Source: an archaeon 13_2_20CM_2_53_6 (GTDB lineage Archaea > Thermoproteota > Bathyarchaeia > 40CM-2-53-6). Taken from it: a stretch of DNA of 33,338 nt. How positions within the stretch are numbered: the first letter of the stretch is position 1; each line of letters begins with the position of its first letter. Below the pieces are notes generated by a model. That model was not told where the DNA came from. It did no database searches and saw only the letters and a list, made by a program, of their open reading frames with translations. Below, one piece after another: positions 17,186 to 25,163 of this stretch. A program made the translations under genes and the position numbers. Location: the NCBI GenBank assembly GCA_001915065.1, contig MNDT01000031.1:1-33338 (forward strand). The letters are read 5' to 3'.

Positions 17186-17785
17186 TTGATATTCTATCCA
17201 CCATTCTTGGATAGAGTTACTTCTCGGCGAGCACCTTATCCTAGGAGACCCCGTTTGGATTGGCGTTATCTGCTCGCAGCCCTTCTTGCAAACACGCTTG
17301 GAATCACAGTTTTCTCAGTCGTGTATCAGACCGCTCGCAACCAGACCTCGGTCAGCGCTATCGGCGCCGTGGCGGACGATGCCATCCTTCTATTAACACT
17401 ATTCGCCGGCTCTGGCTTCGTCTTCTTGCTCGCAGGACTAGCTCGAAGAAGGTCCTTGAGCTACACCCACTCGGGCATTCTCGCATTCGGAAACTTCACA
17501 ATAGGTGTATTCTCATTGTTCCTGTCTTTCGCTGAGTCAATTGGATACCAAGATGACCTTGCAACCTGCGGAGGTTTTCCACCGGGGTACTGGACGACCG
17601 GCAATGTAACAGTGAACCGCTGCAGCATATTCGTCAGTCTTCATCAAGACTGGGTATCGGACATATATCTCCTCATACTTCTTACATCCGCAATCGCATT
17701 CTGTGCCGTCATCCTGACCAGACTGCGCCAAGCTCACCGGGAAGCTCAAGCGCAAGAGTCCGGGCTAGAGTCTATCGTTGCGTAA
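17186..17785 (+). CDS. Four-helix membrane protein, unknown
   Basis: This 199-residue protein is not recognised. It has a basic N-terminal tail and predicted helices at about 28-48, 62-85, 96-118 and 158-180. The loop between helices 3 and 4 holds C128 and C146, likely extracytoplasmic and possibly a disulfide, plus an N-x-T sequon. The start is TTG; the nearby ATG at 17182 is out of frame. It follows the glutamate synthase operon by 131 bp and is convergent with the PNPOx-like gene. Confidence 0.62.
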   Translation: MIFYPPFLDRVTSRRAPYPRRPRLDWRYLLAALLANTLGITVFSVVYQTARNQTSVSAIGAVADDAILLLTLFAGSGFVFLLAGLARRRSLSYTHSGILAFGNFTIGVFSLFLSFAESIGYQDDLATCGGFPPGYWTTGNVTVNRCSIFVSLHQDWVSDIYLLILLTSAIAFCAVILTRLRQAHREAQAQESGLESIVA

Positions 17786-17813
17786 CGTTCGCCATCGGCG
17801 ATTCCTGAAGAAA

Positions 17814-18284
17814 CTAGCATTTCATCTTGGTATAGTCCCAGGCTGAAAAGTAGAGAGGGGTAATTTCGACTAGAACCGTTGAGCCCTTCCTTACTCCGTC
17901 TACCATTCTCTTCGCCATGGGCGTGCCGACATCTCCCAGATACTTGGCAACTATTTTCTCCGTCAATGACACTGACTTTTCAACGTCCGTCAGAATGACC
18001 GCAGTAGCTTTTCCCTTGACGCCTTTGTGTGGTTCGGCGTCCGTGTCGACGGAGAAGTAGACTGTCTTCTCCCCTCTAATGTTTCTAACCTTTTTGTTTT
18101 CCTTCAGGGTCATGAGGTAGAGCTTGCCGTTCGAGTAGTGAAACCAGACTGGGTGTATCATCGGATCGCCCTTCGAGTCGACGGTCCCAAGCCTCAGCGG
18201 CGTCTTAGAGCTGGTGAGAAAAACCTCAATCTCAGCCTGTTCCATGCCGGGAGTATTGGGCATGGCCCTATGCACCTTTACCAT
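17814..18284 (-). CDS. PNPOx-fold flavin/F420-binding protein
   Basis: The 156-residue protein has the split-barrel fold of pyridoxamine-phosphate-oxidase-like proteins. It opens MEQAEIEVFLTSSKTPLRLGTVDSKGDPMIHPVWFHYSNGKLYLMTLKENKKVRNIRGEKTVYFSVD-type strands, followed by GVKGKATAVI. This pattern suits the F420- or FMN-dependent oxidoreductase subfamily common in archaea and actinobacteria. Substrate is unknown. The ATG start is supported by a TATA-like element (ATTTAA, 18306-18315) 22-31 nt upstream, implying a leaderless transcript. It is monocistronic and convergent with the preceding gene. Confidence 0.82.
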   Translation of the reverse strand: MVKVHRAMPNTPGMEQAEIEVFLTSSKTPLRLGTVDSKGDPMIHPVWFHYSNGKLYLMTLKENKKVRNIRGEKTVYFSVDTDAEPHKGVKGKATAVILTDVEKSVSLTEKIVAKYLGDVGTPMAKRMVDGVRKGSTVLVEITPLYFSAWDYTKMKC

Positions 18285-18305
18285 TGTCGATGACAGATTC
18301 GATGA

Positions 18306-18315
18306 GGGTTAAATC
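18306..18315 (-). promoter_or_regulatory. TATA-like box of the PNPOx-like gene
   Basis: On the minus strand this is GATTTAACCC, 22-31 nt before the ATG at 18284, the spacing expected for a leaderless archaeal mRNA. Confidence 0.45.
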
Positions 18316-18460
18316 AGCATTTCTCTCTTACCTACGCTCTCCTCTTCACATATGCGCAGTCCGTTTTGATAGGATCTGCAGCTTCATGACCCGCTGCAAG
18401 TTTGTGCTGGCGAGCAATGAATAAATCCCGGCCACATGTTTGAACTGACGATCTTCATCC

Positions 18461-20734
18461 TTGCTGAGGCTGAGCCTCTGGGCCTTGTTCCTTGTCTTAG
18501 GCATGAGCCTTCTTGCCTCAGGAGCTATGCCGCTAACTTTCGCGGCGACTCATTACGCGACTGCAGTATCCCCGGGAAACATATGGAACCTAACAGCAAT
18601 CGTAGAGTGTTCGATCTACTGTCCCTTTCGATCGATAGAAAATGTAAGCGGGATTCTCCTTTCCGTCAAGGATGCATCCTCAGGCCTCGCTACTCTGAAC
18701 GAAACATACACCTTCAGAAATGAAACTCAGCCCCGAGTAGCCGTTCTCCAGGGCGATCTTAACAGCGGGTCTGGAAATCTCAGCTCAGTCCTAATCGCCG
18801 GGGCGCTCGGAGCAGGGGATTCTATCTACAATATCGCCACTACGGATTCCCAGACATTCAATCCAAGCATAAACGCCACCGTGGCTCAGATGTATTACGG
18901 GGCCCTGCGCGAGGTGAACGTCGTAACTTTGCCACACGGTCCTGGCGACATCACGGAGACCCTGATCTGGGACCAGATCAGTGGCGCAGTTGTCGAAGTG
19001 GACCTCTCGGACCCCGCCTATGGAACGGGAGACTCTGTCTCGATCAAGCTGGCCAGCACTAATATGTGGTCACAGTCGACTGCGAAAGACCTGGCCGTAG
19101 ATTCGAATCCCTTGTCGCAAGAGCTCGTTCCTGGGCACCAGACAAGCTTCCTCCTAATCGTGACCGGCTTCGGGGGATTAGCAGGGAGCATCAGTCTGTC
19201 GTTGACTCATCCCTCAGAGATTGGTGCTTACCTCAACACTACCGCTATTACTCTCAACTCTGACGAAACGGCCTATACGACTCTCACCGTCGCCGCACCA
19301 TCCAATCTGGCTCCTGCCCTCTACGTGCTCAATGTAACCGCCCAATCGGGATTGACAGTACGCTACGCCGCGGTAACAGTTTTCATCGAACCACCCGACT
19401 TCCTTCTCTTCGCCTCTCCGACTTTCTTTCCAGCCGGGCAGGTGGGATCCGCCGTCATCTTGGTTGTTAGCCTCAACGATTTCAACGGGACCATAGGCCT
19501 GTCACTAGCTGATCCTATCGGTCTCACCGGGTCTTGCGACCCTACATTGGTGTCCGTGAACACAACAGACTCTCTCAGTGCTGCGGATTGCACCTTCTCC
19601 TCCTCAACACCCGGCTCTTACACGGCCAGCATAACCGGGAACAACGGTCAACTATCTCATTCCCAAACCCTCTATGTCACCGTCACACCAACACCGACAA
19701 CACCTGATTTCTACATGAACGTGAATCCTAACTTCCTCGATATCGCTCAAGGATCTTCGGCCAATACAACGGTCACCCTGACAGCTCTAAACGGGTTCAA
19801 AGGCTACATCACCCTTACCGGCGTAGGAGAGCTGGGGCTCTTCGAAACCTTCACTCCTCGGACGGTCAACCTACAGTCTGCATCAGCAACAGCGGTGATG
19901 AGCGTGCAGGTTCGTCCGGGACTGCAAACCAGTATACCCTACGACATAAAAATCATAGGAGCAAACGGCACCGGGTTCAGCGCTCTTGTCCACACAGCAA
20001 TCGTCGACGCAATCGTGAATCGGCCACCACAGCCCGACTTCGCGATCACAGGTGATCAACTGAGCATCTCCTTTGATTCCAGCCAGTCTGGCATGATTGG
20101 TTTCAACATTGCGGGTCAGAATGGGTTCGCGAGCGATGTCACACTCACAACTAATATCTCACCAAGCGAAGGTCTGTCTCTGGATTGCTCGGCCAGGATC
20201 AGCGTAACCAACAGTCCCACTCTAGGAACGTGCTCACTTCATTCTTCGACCCCCGGACTCTATCAAGTCACCCTAATTGCGACAGGCGGGGGTAGCAGTC
20301 ACTCTGCGACTATAACCGTCACCATTGGCGACTTCTCTTTGACCTCCAGCAGCAGCTTCTTCAGCGCCAACGCCGGATCCCGCGGGACATCGACCATCAC
20401 AATCGAACCCCTCTACGGCTTTACCGAGAAAGTAGATCTGACCGTGAGCACACCCTTAGGTGTATCTTGCTCCCTCAGCCAAACCACCATAATAGGCTCC
20501 GGAACCACAACCCTCACATGTAACTCGGACACTCCTGGGACTTACAAGGTCACAGTTTACGCTCCTGCCTACCGAAAAACCATAGAAGAAACGTTCACTG
20601 TCAACTCCCAGCGTCAGCCAGCATCGACACTGCTTGGCCTGCAACCTGAGCTATTCTACGCCATAGTTGGCAGCATGATCGGCTTCACCATCGCACTGAT
20701 TGCTATCGCAGTTGTCCTGAAACACCGACACTGA
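18461..20734 (+). CDS. Large surface protein with tandem Ig-like repeats and C-terminal anchor
   Basis: This 757-residue extracytoplasmic protein begins with a signal peptide (hydrophobic 4-28, cleavage near SGA/FAA). After a unique N-terminal region (30-210) come five ~100-residue beta-sandwich-like repeats at about 212-310, 312-409, 415-515, 525-622 and 623-715. Each has a pattern like PDFxL...G...ITVxxxxGFxGxVxLxxS and, in three of them, a STPG-x-Y motif before the last strand. Many N-x-S/T sequons suggest glycosylation. A C-terminal membrane helix (731-753) followed by KHRH anchors it. Such repeat proteins are typical of archaeal cell surfaces; the binding partner is unknown. The start is TTG (an ATG 42 nt downstream would cut the signal peptide). 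Confidence 0.82.
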   Translation: MLRLSLWALFLVLGMSLLASGAMPLTFAATHYATAVSPGNIWNLTAIVECSIYCPFRSIENVSGILLSVKDASSGLATLNETYTFRNETQPRVAVLQGDLNSGSGNLSSVLIAGALGAGDSIYNIATTDSQTFNPSINATVAQMYYGALREVNVVTLPHGPGDITETLIWDQISGAVVEVDLSDPAYGTGDSVSIKLASTNMWSQSTAKDLAVDSNPLSQELVPGHQTSFLLIVTGFGGLAGSISLSLTHPSEIGAYLNTTAITLNSDETAYTTLTVAAPSNLAPALYVLNVTAQSGLTVRYAAVTVFIEPPDFLLFASPTFFPAGQVGSAVILVVSLNDFNGTIGLSLADPIGLTGSCDPTLVSVNTTDSLSAADCTFSSSTPGSYTASITGNNGQLSHSQTLYVTVTPTPTTPDFYMNVNPNFLDIAQGSSANTTVTLTALNGFKGYITLTGVGELGLFETFTPRTVNLQSASATAVMSVQVRPGLQTSIPYDIKIIGANGTGFSALVHTAIVDAIVNRPPQPDFAITGDQLSISFDSSQSGMIGFNIAGQNGFASDVTLTTNISPSEGLSLDCSARISVTNSPTLGTCSLHSSTPGLYQVTLIATGGGSSHSATITVTIGDFSLTSSSSFFSANAGSRGTSTITIEPLYGFTEKVDLTVSTPLGVSCSLSQTTIIGSGTTTLTCNSDTPGTYKVTVYAPAYRKTIEETFTVNSQRQPASTLLGLQPELFYAIVGSMIGFTIALIAIAVVLKHRH

Positions 20735-20821
20735 AAACCAAGCAAGGCTCGGGGTCACTCGTAGTGCAAAGACGAACATCCCCCATTTCAGGGGACACCG
20801 CCAATGAGGGAGCCTGTCGGA

Positions 20822-20831
20822 GATTTTTAGG
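20822..20831 (+). promoter_or_regulatory. TATA-like box of the hydrolase operon
   Basis: GATTTTTAGG lies 25-34 nt upstream of the ATG at 20856, suggesting a leaderless first gene. Confidence 0.45.
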
Positions 20832-20855
20832 CCGTGTGAGTCGCAAGCATGGGCC

Positions 20856-21626
20856 ATGCATCCGTACACGACTGACATGTATGAAGGAATGCTTGCTGAG
20901 ACAGTTACGGTTGAGGGATACAAGGGTGATGTCATCAACGCGTATTTTGCACGCCCCCTCGGCCCAGGCCCGTTTCCCGGTGTCGTGGTGATCCATCACA
21001 TGCCGGGCTGGGATGAGCTCTATAGGGAGATGACCCGGAAGTTTGCCCACCACGGCTATCTTGCGCTGAGCCCGAACATCTACTACCGTTTCGGCCATGG
21101 GAGCCCCGAAGATGTGGCAGCGAAGGTCCGCGGCTCCGGGGGAGTGGCTGATGACAGCGTCATTGGGGATGCTGAAGGCTCTCTTCGTTTGCTAAAGTCG
21201 CTTCCCCTTTCCAACAAGAAGGTCGGCGTCTTCGGGACATGTTCGAGTGGTCGTCAAGCTTTTCTCGCGGCGTGCCGGTTGAAGGGTTTTGATGCGGCTG
21301 TGGACTGCTGGGGTGGGCGAATCGTTTTGTCAAAGGAAGAGCTCACGCCCAAGCAGCCTGTTTCGCCGATTGAATACACAAAGGATCTATCCTGTCCATT
21401 GTTAGGTCTCTTTGGTGAGGAAGACCAGAACCCCACGCCGCAACACGTCCAACTGCTGGAGCAGGAGTTGAAAAAGTACGGAAAGATGTACGAGTTTCAC
21501 ATGTACCCGAAGGCGGGCCACGGCTTCTTCTACTATGACAGGCCGGCATATCGTCAGGAGGCTGCGATTGACGGATGGAAGAAGCTCTTCCTTTTCTTTG
21601 AAAGATACCTTAGGGCCCCGAGCTAG
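20856..21626 (+). CDS. Dienelactone hydrolase family protein
   Basis: This is a 256-residue alpha/beta hydrolase of the dienelactone hydrolase (DLH) family. The Cys-His-Asp triad is visible: nucleophile C129 in VFGTCSSGR, D190 in LFGEEDQNPTP, and H222 in KAGHGFF. The family's early strand and oxyanion region PGVVVIHHMPGWDE is present. It is cytosolic with no signal peptide. True substrates of most DLH-like proteins (lactones, esters) are unknown; there are no chlorocatechol-pathway genes nearby. It heads a cluster with the DUF6295-like gene (12-nt gap) and the GNAT gene. The ATG fits the TATA-like box at 20822-20831; a second ATG lies 21 nt downstream. Confidence 0.9.
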   Translation: MHPYTTDMYEGMLAETVTVEGYKGDVINAYFARPLGPGPFPGVVVIHHMPGWDELYREMTRKFAHHGYLALSPNIYYRFGHGSPEDVAAKVRGSGGVADDSVIGDAEGSLRLLKSLPLSNKKVGVFGTCSSGRQAFLAACRLKGFDAAVDCWGGRIVLSKEELTPKQPVSPIEYTKDLSCPLLGLFGEEDQNPTPQHVQLLEQELKKYGKMYEFHMYPKAGHGFFYYDRPAYRQEAAIDGWKKLFLFFERYLRAPS

Positions 21627-21638
21627 GAGAGGAATGCT

Positions 21639-21923
21639 ATGTGCACAGGCATAGTTGAGACCGCGGAAATGTCAGGTAGCGGAAAAGGTCCGCAGGGATG
21701 GTTCAAGCTCGAACAGGTGAACGTGTCCTATGATCACCCCAGCGACGCTCAACTGGAGCATGCGCTGAACATCGACTTCGTCAATCCGAAGGAGGGTCCC
21801 GGAGCGAGAGTTGCGGTGGAACTGAATCCAGCCTCCGCAAGAAAGCTTGTCGACGCAATCCTCACTGCTCTGTCCCGCGGACAAGCCTCGACTAAGCAAC
21901 CTACACTGTCAACCGTTCGGTAG
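21639..21923 (+). CDS. DUF6295-like small protein
   Basis: This 94-residue protein begins MCTGIVETAEMSGSGKG and continues through a Trp-Phe motif, YDHP, EHALNIDFVNP and VAVELNPASARKLVDAIL. From memory this is the DUF6295 family, small soluble proteins with a conserved Cys2 and several conserved Gly, His and Asp residues; no function is known to me. The start follows an AGGAGAGG motif (Shine-Dalgarno-like, ~7 nt spacing) and is 12 nt after the hydrolase stop, so it is translated as the second gene of an operon. Linkage suggests it works with, or on the product of, the hydrolase; that is inference. Confidence 0.8.
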   Translation: MCTGIVETAEMSGSGKGPQGWFKLEQVNVSYDHPSDAQLEHALNIDFVNPKEGPGARVAVELNPASARKLVDAILTALSRGQASTKQPTLSTVR

Positions 21924-21945
21924 AAGAGTTATTCGTGGATGACCG

Positions 21946-22395
21946 ATGGTCAAGGTAAGGCCCTGTTCCTCTAACGATCTTCAGTCAGTGTTTGAGATCG
22001 CTGAGAAATACACCTCATTCGATGCGACCCCCACGTTTGTAGACATTGAAGGGATGTACTCTAGGAACCCCGACTATTTCTTTGTAGCCGAAGACAATTC
22101 GGGACGAGTTACTGGTTTCATAACTGGCTACGAGAGAAAAGGACTCCCAGAAAATGTCCTCAGAACTTGGAATGCCAAGAGGGTTGGCTACGTCGAACTG
22201 ATGGCGGTCGACTCGCGCTACAGAAGAAAAGGTATTGGCAGAGCGCTCATGAATACTCTCTTGGAGCATTTCCAGAGAAACGGCATTGATATTGTGAATC
22301 TAGACGTGCCTACTGAACAAGAAGCGGCTGTTGAACCCTACAAGAAGCTGGGGTTCTATGTTAGAGCCTACAATATGAGAAAGCGGCTCGCCTGA
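21946..22395 (+). CDS. GNAT-family N-acetyltransferase
   Basis: The 149-residue acetyl-CoA-dependent acetyltransferase resembles the RimI/ribosomal-protein and N-terminal acetyltransferase type. Acetyl-CoA-binding motif A is RYRRKGIGRALMNTLL (91-106), preceded by the central strand VGYVELMAVDS. Motif B includes the closing YKKLGFYVRAYNMRK. The acceptor (protein N terminus, ribosomal protein or small molecule) is not determined. ATG start 22 nt after the DUF6295-like stop; probably the last gene of that cluster. Confidence 0.88.
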   Translation: MVKVRPCSSNDLQSVFEIAEKYTSFDATPTFVDIEGMYSRNPDYFFVAEDNSGRVTGFITGYERKGLPENVLRTWNAKRVGYVELMAVDSRYRRKGIGRALMNTLLEHFQRNGIDIVNLDVPTEQEAAVEPYKKLGFYVRAYNMRKRLA

Positions 22396-22526
22396 TCATT
22401 CCCGTAGATCCTGCGAGCTGGCAAACATTCAGTTTGGGACCCGTTCAAGCCTCGATTTTCTCCTGATAATCCAGTTTCATCGATCTCTGCATCGTAAATC
22501 TCGCTCCTCCAGTTCCATGATTAGGC

Positions 22527-22802
22527 TTGGACTCATTTCGAGACAGGATCTGGAGAAACTTGCTGGACAAGGAAATCCAGCTGAAATACGAGTTGGCCTT
22601 ACCGGACGCTTTTCCGATGCCAAAGCGCGAATACCTCTATCCCGGGTTCGATCAGGAGACTTGGGACCAGCTGGTCAAGTCCTACGTTGAAGCCTTGGAG
22701 ATTCTCAAGGAACAAGCCGTCAAGGAAGCGGAGATTCCAAAGAAAGAGGAGTCTCCGTGGATGCGAAAGAGTTCAAGTTCAGGTCTCTTCGAAAGCTTCT
22801 AA
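22527..22802 (+). CDS. Small hypothetical soluble protein
   Basis: This 91-residue protein is not recognised. It is largely helical, with acidic and basic residues alternating: RDRIWRNLLDKEIQLKYELALPDAF, a Pro-rich turn PMPKREYLYPGFD, then a long helix QETWDQLVKSYVEALEILKEQAVKEAEI and a Ser-rich tail. The TTG start has no better alternative in frame. It is followed after 10 nt by another small gene, suggesting a two-gene unit. Confidence 0.5.
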   Translation: MDSFRDRIWRNLLDKEIQLKYELALPDAFPMPKREYLYPGFDQETWDQLVKSYVEALEILKEQAVKEAEIPKKEESPWMRKSSSSGLFESF

Positions 22803-22812
22803 CTAGGACAGC

Positions 22813-23076
22813 TTGGCCGGCGGGCGCTCACGACGATATTGGCGACGGAAGAGTATCGGGGAAGAGTGGACACCAGAGAGCGTCGTATCTGAAGCCGAAC
22901 TTCTTAACCGGGTGATTCTCGCGAAGGCTCTGATGGTCTACGCTTCGGACCGGACGATGCACTTCAAGACTGAGAAGGAGGACTTTGAGATAACGCCCCG
23001 AGTGGCCAAGGACGTAATGCGGGCGGCCGGACGACTTCCTATGAAGGCTCGGAAGAAGAGCCGCGCTACTCGGTAG
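22813..23076 (+). CDS. Small hypothetical basic protein
   Basis: The 87-residue product is not recognised. It has an Arg-rich N terminus (GRSRRYWRRK), a central helical segment (SEAELLNRVILAKALMVYASDRTMHF), and a basic C terminus (MKARKKSRATR). The charge suggests nucleic-acid or ribosome contact, but no known domain is visible. The TTG start sits 10 nt after the previous stop with AGGA just upstream. Confidence 0.45.
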   Translation: MAGGRSRRYWRRKSIGEEWTPESVVSEAELLNRVILAKALMVYASDRTMHFKTEKEDFEITPRVAKDVMRAAGRLPMKARKKSRATR

Positions 23077-23306
23077 GTCAGATGTGGATCGGTTCAATGC
23101 GCTTGGTCTTGGATAGTCGTCAGCCTAGAATAGGAATTAGGATTCAAGGGATCTGTCGCACGAGGATCGATCGATTTCAAAAATATTCTAGATTTTTCGG
23201 TCTCACAGGTTTTTGCAAGGAGGTGTTATGGTGGGTGGTTGGTTTGTCGCAGGCTATCGGAGAGGATTAACATGTTGATGGACATGTTTTCGATCCTATG
23301 GGGATT

Positions 23307-23364
23307 CTAGGGCGATTTGTAGGGGACAACAGGCCTCCTACGCCCTAGGCTGGGATTCCCCCAG
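23307..23364. other. Two tandem stem-loops
   Basis: CTAGGGC (23307-23313) pairs with GCCCTAG (23342-23348), and inside it GTAGG (23319-23323) pairs with CCTAC (23337-23341), leaving a GATTT bulge on one side. Two bases later CTGGG (23350-23354) pairs with CCCAG (23360-23364) around a five-base loop. On the minus strand the hairpins begin 25 nt after the stop codon of the interrupted frame at 23389-23673, so they could be its 3' UTR or terminator; on the plus strand they would be in a stand-alone transcript. The interval 23077-23306 holds no supported gene; it includes AACATGTT (23269) and ACATGTT (23282), a closely spaced direct repeat of unknown meaning. Confidence 0.45.
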
Positions 23365-23388
23365 TCTCATTCTTCTCACTTGGGTTCC

Positions 23389-23673
23389 CTATGCCCTGAT
23401 GCCGGAGAGTGCTCTAAGATTGGCTTCTGTATCCTTTTTCGGGCTTTTCCAGACCGGGTTCAACATTTTCCAGAGATACAGCAGGACCCAGACCGCTAGG
23501 CTGAACAACGCCGGGTCTCCTGAGAACGCTGGGATCACGATGTACACTGGATGGTAGTTGCTGCCTGGCGGGTGACTGATGGGATATTGGAACCGCGCAA
23601 GCGCGTCTACACCTCCTCAGAGACGCTCCGAGAGTATCTTTCGTGACCTGAGATCTTGGGCGCTCACGTGCAT
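23389..23673 (-). pseudogene. Small one-TM protein gene interrupted by an in-frame TGA
   Basis: On the minus strand an ATG at 23673 opens MHVSAQDLRSRKILSERL, meets TGA at 23617-23619, and continues in the same frame as GGVDALARFQYPISHPPGSN..., a membrane helix (DPALFSLAVWVLLYLWKML) and a basic tail to a TAG at 23389. The part after the TGA reads like a genuine protein (94 codons total). No ATG follows the TGA; GTG codons at 23547 and 23538 could start a ~50-residue product. The simplest reading is a CGA-to-TGA nonsense change or sequencing error. Recoding is possible but not shown. The competing uninterrupted frame (23414-23806) is Arg/Ser/Pro-rich and looks like a shadow. Confidence 0.4.
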
Positions 23674-23711
23674 GTACCTTCAGATCGCGCGAAGCTATCG
23701 TTTCCTCTTCA

Positions 23712-24989
23712 GTGGCATCTGGACAACAAGCCGACTCTCCGGTAAGGGATATTAGATTCGCGTTTCCGAGCGTCCCTGTGAAATTATTAGCCCCCGAGCG
23801 GCTCATCCCGATTTACGCTCTGGGGGTCGTGGGAGCGTTCCTCCAGATAACTGGAGCGCAGTGGGACGTTTCTGCCCATATTCTCGGAATAGTTGAGACC
23901 TTCTTCACTCCGGCCCACACTGTACTCTACACAGGCATAGGAATGGTCGCCATCGCCAGTCTCTCAGGACTCGTACTCCGGACGAATATGGCCGCCCTGG
24001 GAAAAATATCTCCCTCCTTTTTCAGAGGCGTCAGCATAGCCGCGTTCGGCACCGCTCTCCAAGTCATAGCCGCACCAATAGATTTCTGGTGGCACAGCAC
24101 ATACGGCTTCGACCCTTTCCTCTTCACGCCCGCACACTCACTCCTCATCGTTGGCATGATAATCGGAGGAGTCGGAATGCTGATCGGCAGCATGAGACTA
24201 CTCAGGGCCCGACGAGCCGGTGAAGAGCTCCCAGGCCCGCCAAGACTGGTCAATCTGGTGCCGGCGATTGTGATTCTCGGACTGGCCGCGGTCTGGGCCC
24301 AGTTGAACTTCCTCGGCTACTGGGCTACTGATATTACGGGGATGGCCTACACTTTCGGCTACTGCTCCATACCGCAATTCCGCGCCTTCCAGTGCTCTCC
24401 TGTAAACGGAGACAGCCTCGCCTCTCTCGTCTCCTTCCTCGTCGCGTCAGGAATCTTCGCCGCCGCCGGAACCATCATCTTCTGGACTTCCAAGAGCCTC
24501 TTCCGTCGAAGAGGAGTCATAACCGGAATTGCTCTGATCATCGCGGCAGTCTACTCCGCCGCCGTTCTCGGATTCTCGGCCTTTGAGCTGAGCTTCTCGA
24601 ATCCTCAAGGAAGCTGGTACATTACAAACATCTCCCCTGACCAAGGAGCAAGAATAGCACTCTTCATCCCCATCTACCTCCTGTCCCTGATTCCGGTCCT
24701 CGTCCTCGACCTTTCAACCAGAATCTCGTTGAGAAGAAGCAGAATGGTCCTACTATCCACGCTCATCGGTCCCTTCTCTGCCCTCGTCGACGGTAGGTTC
24801 AGTCTTGGACTATCAGAGTCAAGCCTAGACATGACAGGGTTTGCAATTCTTCTATTCCCGATGATTGTCGGAGGACTCGCCGGGTGGGCCATACTGAACG
24901 GGACGACCCACAAAATAATTCCGAGCCTTGGCGCTTCTGATGCGGTACCTTCAGATAGCCGAGACCTCCAGAAACGTCTCAGGTTCTGA
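23712..24989 (+). CDS. Polytopic membrane protein with duplicated D-x3-H...TPAH motif
   Basis: This 425-residue integral membrane protein has roughly ten helices. It is not assigned to a named family with confidence. Two similar segments occur in the N-terminal half: one with WDVSAH...ETFFTPAH (about 51-69) and one with IDFWWH...PFLFTPAH (about 122-141). Each pairs Asp and His with a second TPAH histidine, which could bind a metal or heme or lie along a proton path. An extracytoplasmic loop near 215-235 has C217 and C228. The C terminus is cytosolic and charged. The GTG start is the best in frame. Similar-looking proteins occur, as I recall, as hypothetical membrane proteins in Thermoproteota. 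Confidence 0.72.
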   Translation: MASGQQADSPVRDIRFAFPSVPVKLLAPERLIPIYALGVVGAFLQITGAQWDVSAHILGIVETFFTPAHTVLYTGIGMVAIASLSGLVLRTNMAALGKISPSFFRGVSIAAFGTALQVIAAPIDFWWHSTYGFDPFLFTPAHSLLIVGMIIGGVGMLIGSMRLLRARRAGEELPGPPRLVNLVPAIVILGLAAVWAQLNFLGYWATDITGMAYTFGYCSIPQFRAFQCSPVNGDSLASLVSFLVASGIFAAAGTIIFWTSKSLFRRRGVITGIALIIAAVYSAAVLGFSAFELSFSNPQGSWYITNISPDQGARIALFIPIYLLSLIPVLVLDLSTRISLRRSRMVLLSTLIGPFSALVDGRFSLGLSESSLDMTGFAILLFPMIVGGLAGWAILNGTTHKIIPSLGASDAVPSDSRDLQKRLRF

Positions 24990-25163
24990 CAGCCAAAGTT
25001 CTCATTCGGTGCCCGACCAGCAAGGCAACGCCGGAACCTCTTGGAGACCCTATCTTCGCGAAGACTAAGAAGCGTGATGTCTTATGAAAATCCCAAATGA
25101 CGCGGGACCCTCATTAGTAAAAGCTCCACCGAATTTACACTCTGGTAGAGGAATGCGCACATA

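Noticed and set aside
20780-20794. CCCC/GGGG hairpin after the surface protein gene as a terminator
   Set aside because: Only four pairs, no T tract; too weak to call.
23414-23806. 130-codon uninterrupted minus-strand frame
   Set aside because: It overlaps the start of the polytopic membrane gene and is polar and Arg/Ser/Pro-rich; the neighbouring frame with the TGA is much more protein-like.
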